Assembly: GCF_025452095.1 (NCBI RefSeq)
Contig: NZ_CP104877.1
Coordinates: forward strand, 3,720,001 to 3,784,000
Length of the DNA: 64,000 nt
From: Paenarthrobacter sp. JL.01a
Lineage (GTDB): Bacteria > Actinomycetota > Actinomycetes > Actinomycetales > Micrococcaceae
Direction of reading: 5' to 3'
Part shown: positions 60,519 through 64,000 of the stretch, in pieces
How positions within the stretch are numbered: position 1 is the stretch's first letter
How the letters are laid out: every line of letters starts with the position of its first letter
Position numbers and translations under genes: made by a program
Notes under the pieces: model-generated
The model's database searches: none
What the model saw: only the letters and a program-made list of their open reading frames with translations
What the model was told of the DNA's origin: nothing

Positions 60519-61853
60519 ATGGAATGGATTCGACCGGACAACCCGAACTATGACGAGGCCCGGAAACTCTTCAATGCGATGATCGACCGAAAGCCGGCTG
60601 TCATTGCCAAATGCGCGGATCCCGGCGAAGTAGCCGAGGCGCTCCGATACGCCCACAACCACAATCTGGACGTAGCCGTGCGGTCAGGCGGTCACTCAGT
60701 GGCGGGCATGTCCACCAACGACGGCGGCCTGGTGGTTGACGTCCGCCCCATGAAGTCCATCAGTGTTGACCCCGAAGCCAAAACTGTGACGGTAGGCGGC
60801 GGCGTTACCTGGGGAGAGTTCGACCGTGCTACCCAGCAGCACGGGCTGGCGGTCACAGGGGGACGGGCGTCCACCACAGGTGTCTCCGGCTTCACCCTGG
60901 GTGGAGGCTCAGGCTGGTTGGAGCGATGCTACGGATTCGCGTGCGACAACCTGGTATCCGTTGACCTCGTCACTGCTTCGGGGGAGCACGTGACCGCCAA
61001 CAAGGATGAGAACCCGGAGTTGTTCTGGGCGCTCCACGGCGGGGGCGGCAACTTCGGCGTAGCAACGTCCCTGACCTTCGCGCTGCATGACCTCGGTCCC
61101 ACCGTGATGGCCGGGCTCATGTTGTTCCCGGGGCAAGACGCCCTTGATCTCTCCCTGGCGTTCCGCAGCATCGCGCTGGAAGCACCCGACGCCGTCGGGA
61201 CCGCTTTGGTCTATCTCACCGCTCCCCCGGAAGAGTTCGTCCCGGAGGACTTGGTGGGCAAGCTGGCGGTGGGCATGGCCTACCTCTACGCGGGCTCCGT
61301 GGAAGCAGGCGAAGAACACGCAAAGCCGTTCCGCGAGCTTGGCCCTGCAGTGGATCTTGTCTCGCCCATGGGCTACGCGGACTTCCAGTGCATGATCGAC
61401 GATCCCCCGGACCACTACAACTACTGGAGCGCCGATTACCACGACGAACTCGACGACGTCGCCTTGGACCTTTTGGTCGATTCCGCCCAGCGGCTCCCAG
61501 GCCCACATTCGCAGCAGTTGGTAGCGCGCTGGGGTGGTGCCGTATCCGGACCCGCCGCGGCCAACACTCCCTTGCAGAACAGGGGCGCAGCGTGGGTCAG
61601 CCACCCGTTCGGGCTCGCGGAAACCCGGGAAGGCGGGCAGGAAGCAAAGGCCTGGGTCAAGCAGTTCCGGCATGACATCGCACCCCACACCACGGGCGGC
61701 GTCTGGCTGAACTTCATCGGCGACGAGGGCCAGGACCGGATCATGGCGGCCTACGGTGAACAGAACTACCGTCGGCTTTCCCTGGTGAAGGGCCAATTCG
61801 ATCCCGACAATGTATTCCGCGGCAACCAGAACATCCTGCCGGCGGAACGCTGA
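60519..61853 (+). CDS. FAD-binding berberine-bridge-type oxidoreductase
   Basis: Encodes 444 aa. FAD-binding domain with RSGGHSVAG (His59 for covalent FAD), VGGGVTWGEFD, TLGGGSGWLERCYGFACDN and FWALHGGGGNFGV; the C-terminal BBE segment is NYRRLSLVKGQFDPDNVFRGNQNI. I see no Cys in the STTGVSGF stretch where bicovalent enzymes carry it, so FAD is probably attached through His alone. Oxidises a sugar, alkaloid or other alcohol; substrate unknown. GAAGGAGCG precedes the ATG. Not coupled to its neighbours. Confidence 0.9.
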   Translation: MEWIRPDNPNYDEARKLFNAMIDRKPAVIAKCADPGEVAEALRYAHNHNLDVAVRSGGHSVAGMSTNDGGLVVDVRPMKSISVDPEAKTVTVGGGVTWGEFDRATQQHGLAVTGGRASTTGVSGFTLGGGSGWLERCYGFACDNLVSVDLVTASGEHVTANKDENPELFWALHGGGGNFGVATSLTFALHDLGPTVMAGLMLFPGQDALDLSLAFRSIALEAPDAVGTALVYLTAPPEEFVPEDLVGKLAVGMAYLYAGSVEAGEEHAKPFRELGPAVDLVSPMGYADFQCMIDDPPDHYNYWSADYHDELDDVALDLLVDSAQRLPGPHSQQLVARWGGAVSGPAAANTPLQNRGAAWVSHPFGLAETREGGQEAKAWVKQFRHDIAPHTTGGVWLNFIGDEGQDRIMAAYGEQNYRRLSLVKGQFDPDNVFRGNQNILPAER

Positions 61854-61864
61854 GGTCTCCCCAC

Positions 61865-61963
61865 TCCTTCCCAGTTGCCACGAACGGCAAGAGCACTGGC
61901 GCCCCTGTCTCCGGGACGGCAAGTACGGCGGTAGACGTCCCGACGGGCGGCAACTGGGAAGGA
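61865..61963. repeat. 15-bp inverted repeat after the FAD oxidoreductase gene
   Basis: TCCTTCCCAGTTGCC (61865-61879) is perfectly inverted at 61949-61963 across about 69 bp; the interior contains a further partial pair (CCGGGACG with GTCCCGACGG). It fills the gap before the DUF4031-HD gene. Confidence 0.7.
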
Positions 61964-61985
61964 TCGCCGGGATTACACTTTGGCC

Positions 61986-62855
61986 ATGGCTATCTACGTC
62001 GATCCGCCTCTGTGGCCGGCCCACGGTACGGTGTTTTCGCACTTGGTGTCGGACACGTCGTTGGATGAGCTGCACGCCTTCGCAGCGGCCGCGGGCGTAC
62101 CCGGGCGGGCCTTCGACGGCGACCACTACGACGTCCCGGAACGCCGCTACGAGGACCTGCTGCAGGCAGGGGCCATCCCCGTGGAGGCCCGCATACTGGT
62201 CCGCAAACTTATTGCCAGCGGGCTGCGCATCCCCGCCCGCGAACGCAGCAAGGCGCTGACCGTTCCCCTGTTGGAACGCTGGAATACCACGTATCCGGGC
62301 CACGAAGAACTTGGCCTCGAATTGCTGGAACGGTGGGGCGAGAACGGCCGGAAATACCACAGCCGGACCCACCTGCTGGCCGTCCTTGAAGCCCTGGACA
62401 CCCTGACGGAACCTGCCTTGCCCGCCCGCACAGTATCGCTCGCGGCCTGGTTCCACGATGCCGTTTACGAAGGAGTCGCCGGGCAGGACGAGGAAGAGTC
62501 GGCACTCCTGGCCGAAAACCGCCTGACCTCGGCCGGACTGGCTCCCGCTGATGTAGCCGAGGTCGCCCGGCTCGTCCGGCTCACGTCCAGCCACCAACCC
62601 GAACCCGGTGACCACGCCGGGGCCCTGCTTTGCGATGCGGACCTCTCCGTCCTGGGAGGGGACGAACAGTCATACGCACGGTATCTGGCCGCCGTCCGCG
62701 AAGACTACGGCCACGTCAGTGACGACGACTTCGCCAGGGGGCGGGCCGCCGTCGTACGCCACCTCCTGGACCTGGACCCGCTGTTCCATAGCGAACGCGC
62801 ACAAGGCCTCTGGCTAGACGCCGCGCGCCGGAACCTCGCCGCCGAATTGGCGTGA
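61986..62855 (+). CDS. DUF4031 domain fused to HD-type phosphohydrolase
   Basis: Encodes 289 aa. Residues 1-88 are a DUF4031 domain (YVDPPLWPAHGTVFSHLVSD, then FDGDHYDVPERRY). Residues 95-289 are a HD-family metal-dependent phosphohydrolase: YHSRTH (124-129), FHDAVY (156-161, the HD pair) and an Asp in CDADLSVLG. Both parts look complete. The two domains exist as separate proteins elsewhere. Its end overlaps the ComB-like gene by four bases (GTGA), so they are coupled. Confidence 0.85.
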   Translation: MAIYVDPPLWPAHGTVFSHLVSDTSLDELHAFAAAAGVPGRAFDGDHYDVPERRYEDLLQAGAIPVEARILVRKLIASGLRIPARERSKALTVPLLERWNTTYPGHEELGLELLERWGENGRKYHSRTHLLAVLEALDTLTEPALPARTVSLAAWFHDAVYEGVAGQDEEESALLAENRLTSAGLAPADVAEVARLVRLTSSHQPEPGDHAGALLCDADLSVLGGDEQSYARYLAAVREDYGHVSDDDFARGRAAVVRHLLDLDPLFHSERAQGLWLDAARRNLAAELA

Positions 62856-63625
62856 GCACCGTGCTCAGCGAACCAGGGGAGGCGCAGCGGCAACTTCCGT
62901 ACTCGGTGCGGTTCGAATGGGGGCTCGACGGCGCACGTGCGGTGGTGCCGGGAGCCGACCTCGCGGTGGTGGTTGACGTTTTGTCGTTCACCACGTGCGT
63001 CAGCGTTGCGGTCGACCGCGGGGCGCAGGTCTTCCCCTATCCCATACGCGATGCCGGGGCCAGCGAATTCGCGGCGCATCACGGTGCTTCACTGGCGGGT
63101 CCGAGAGGCTCCGAGGGGTTGAGCTTGTCGCCCCGGAGTCTCCGCGCGGCGCACACCTTGGACCGGGTGGTTCTGCCCTCCCCGAACGGCTCCACCATCA
63201 GCCGCGAACTCGCCGGCTCCGCACGGAAGGTGGTTGCTGTTTCGTTGCGGAATGCCGCTGCAACTGCCGACTGGGTGCACTCCGCGTTGCCCGCTGATGC
63301 CGTAATCGCCGTAATTGCGGCGGGTGAAGCGTGGCGTCATGGCGCGTTGCGCCCGGCGCTGGAGGACGAACTCGGAGCGGGCGCCTTTCTCGCCGGACTG
63401 GCAGCAGCAGGGCGGCACAATTTCTCCCCGGAGGCCGCAGCTGCGGGGGCAGCCTTCGACGCAGCAGAACCCCATTTGGACGCTGTTTTACGGGGTTGTT
63501 CGAGTGGTCGCGAGCTGGTCGACGCCGGGTACGCGGAGGATGTTGCGATCGCGGCCGAGTTGGACGCCAGTTCAGTGGTGGCAGTGTTGGAGGGCGGTTG
63601 TTTTCGGGGCATTCCCTGGAGTTAG
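62852..63625 (+). CDS. 2-phosphosulfolactate phosphatase family protein (ComB-like)
   Basis: Encodes 257 aa from GTG. Family signatures VVVDVLSFTTCVSVAVDRG, LPSPNGSTIS and IAAGEAWRHGALRPALEDELGAG with FSPEAAAA. ComB removes phosphate from phosphosulfolactate in coenzyme M synthesis, but actinobacterial members act on an unknown phosphoester because coenzyme M is not made. Coupled to the DUF4031-HD gene. Confidence 0.88.
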   Translation: MSTVLSEPGEAQRQLPYSVRFEWGLDGARAVVPGADLAVVVDVLSFTTCVSVAVDRGAQVFPYPIRDAGASEFAAHHGASLAGPRGSEGLSLSPRSLRAAHTLDRVVLPSPNGSTISRELAGSARKVVAVSLRNAAATADWVHSALPADAVIAVIAAGEAWRHGALRPALEDELGAGAFLAGLAAAGRHNFSPEAAAAGAAFDAAEPHLDAVLRGCSSGRELVDAGYAEDVAIAAELDASSVVAVLEGGCFRGIPWS

Positions 63626-63635
63626 AGTAAGAGGT

Positions 63636-64000
63636 GTGACCTCCTACCTCCCCGCCTCCGACGACTCCCCTACTGCCATTCCAACAGCCGAGCACGTCCT
63701 GGCGGTTCGTGGAACCTTCGGCTATCGCCAGTACCGTATCCCGGCCCTGGCGGTCAGTACGCGCGGCACCGTGCTCGCTGCCTACGACGGCCGGCCCAAC
63801 CTGGATGATCTCCCGAACCCCATCGATCTCCTTCTTCGGCGAAGCCATGACAACGGGGCTACGTGGGAGCAGCAGCAGGTGGTCCGCACGGGCACAGGGC
63901 TGCAGGGCTTCGGCGATCCGAGCCTCCTGGTAGACACACAGACCGGGCGCATCTTCATGTTCCACGCTGCCGGTACCCACGCGGGCTTCTTTGAATCGGC
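63636..64000 (+). CDS. Exo-alpha-sialidase (BNR-repeat), N-terminal part
   Basis: Starts with GTG after AGAGTAAGAGGT and runs off the window; about 121 codons are visible. There is no signal peptide in the visible part. YRIPALAV (33-40) supplies the first Arg of the sialidase triad, AYDGRP follows, and SHDNGATW (70-77) is the first Asp-box. Removes sialic acid from glycans in family members. It begins 10 bp after the ComB-like gene. Confidence 0.85.
   Translation, partial: MTSYLPASDDSPTAIPTAEHVLAVRGTFGYRQYRIPALAVSTRGTVLAAYDGRPNLDDLPNPIDLLLRRSHDNGATWEQQQVVRTGTGLQGFGDPSLLVDTQTGRIFMFHAAGTHAGFFES

Overview
The window looks like chromosome from a high-GC actinobacterium of the Arthrobacter/Paenarthrobacter type (Micrococcaceae). 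This is inferred from gene content and codon use: a HspR-type HAIR element in front of clpB, a DUF3073 protein, septum-formation-like membrane proteins, an actinobacterial purF-purM pair, and a sugar ABC transporter with no ATPase of its own. No rRNA, tRNA, CRISPR array, insertion sequence or complete prophage was seen.

Layout. 1-3652: an edge-truncated membrane protein, a secreted gamma-glutamyltransferase, and a small membrane protein with a damaged-looking methyltransferase. 3740-3975: an extragenic repeat cluster. 4074-7658: two tiny hydrophobic peptide genes, a NatAB-like ABC exporter, a four-helix membrane protein and an alpha/beta-hydrolase; this resembles a bacteriocin-type production and immunity locus of no recognised class. 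7683-10530: a membrane-protein remnant, a lipoprotein and a hipBA toxin-antitoxin pair. 10527-18019: a LacI-controlled ThuA/Gfo-Idh-MocA disaccharide uptake and oxidation operon. 18285-27331: an accessory block with an unknown three-gene operon, decayed or duplicated small ORFs, and a 1473-aa protein joining a predicted nuclease to a STAND NTPase, a good antiphage candidate.

27587-33889: an operon for glyoxylate and allantoin use (hydroxypyruvate isomerase, tartronate semialdehyde reductase, glyoxylate carboligase, glycerate kinase, allantoinase), with a strong promoter and two IclR-like operators. A matching 15-mer lies before the urate-degradation genes uraD-uraH (43909-44756), and a ureidoglycine/alanine-glyoxylate aminotransferase lies between (40049-41155). 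Together these convert 5-hydroxyisourate and allantoin toward glyoxylate and then glycerate; uricase and allantoate-processing enzymes are not in the window. 33900-35204: an orphan winged-helix regulator and a peroxiredoxin. 35416-39260: a partner-switching module (response regulator-PP2C, STAS, HATPase) built around a cellulose-synthase-like glycosyltransferase. 39421-43754: lipoproteins, a septum-formation-like protein and a PAP2 phosphatase.

44846-48095: a small membrane protein, then purF and purM (de novo purine synthesis). 48253-54023: a VOC protein, DUF3073, a Pro/Gly-rich membrane protein, clpB and a PPOX-fold protein. 54184-57260: molybdate uptake modABC with a HTH-TOBE regulator. 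57622-59445: a two-component system whose kinase carries an apparent single-base frameshift. 59535-64000: an exported protein, an FAD oxidoreductase, a DUF4031-HD fusion, a ComB-like phosphatase and the start of a sialidase.
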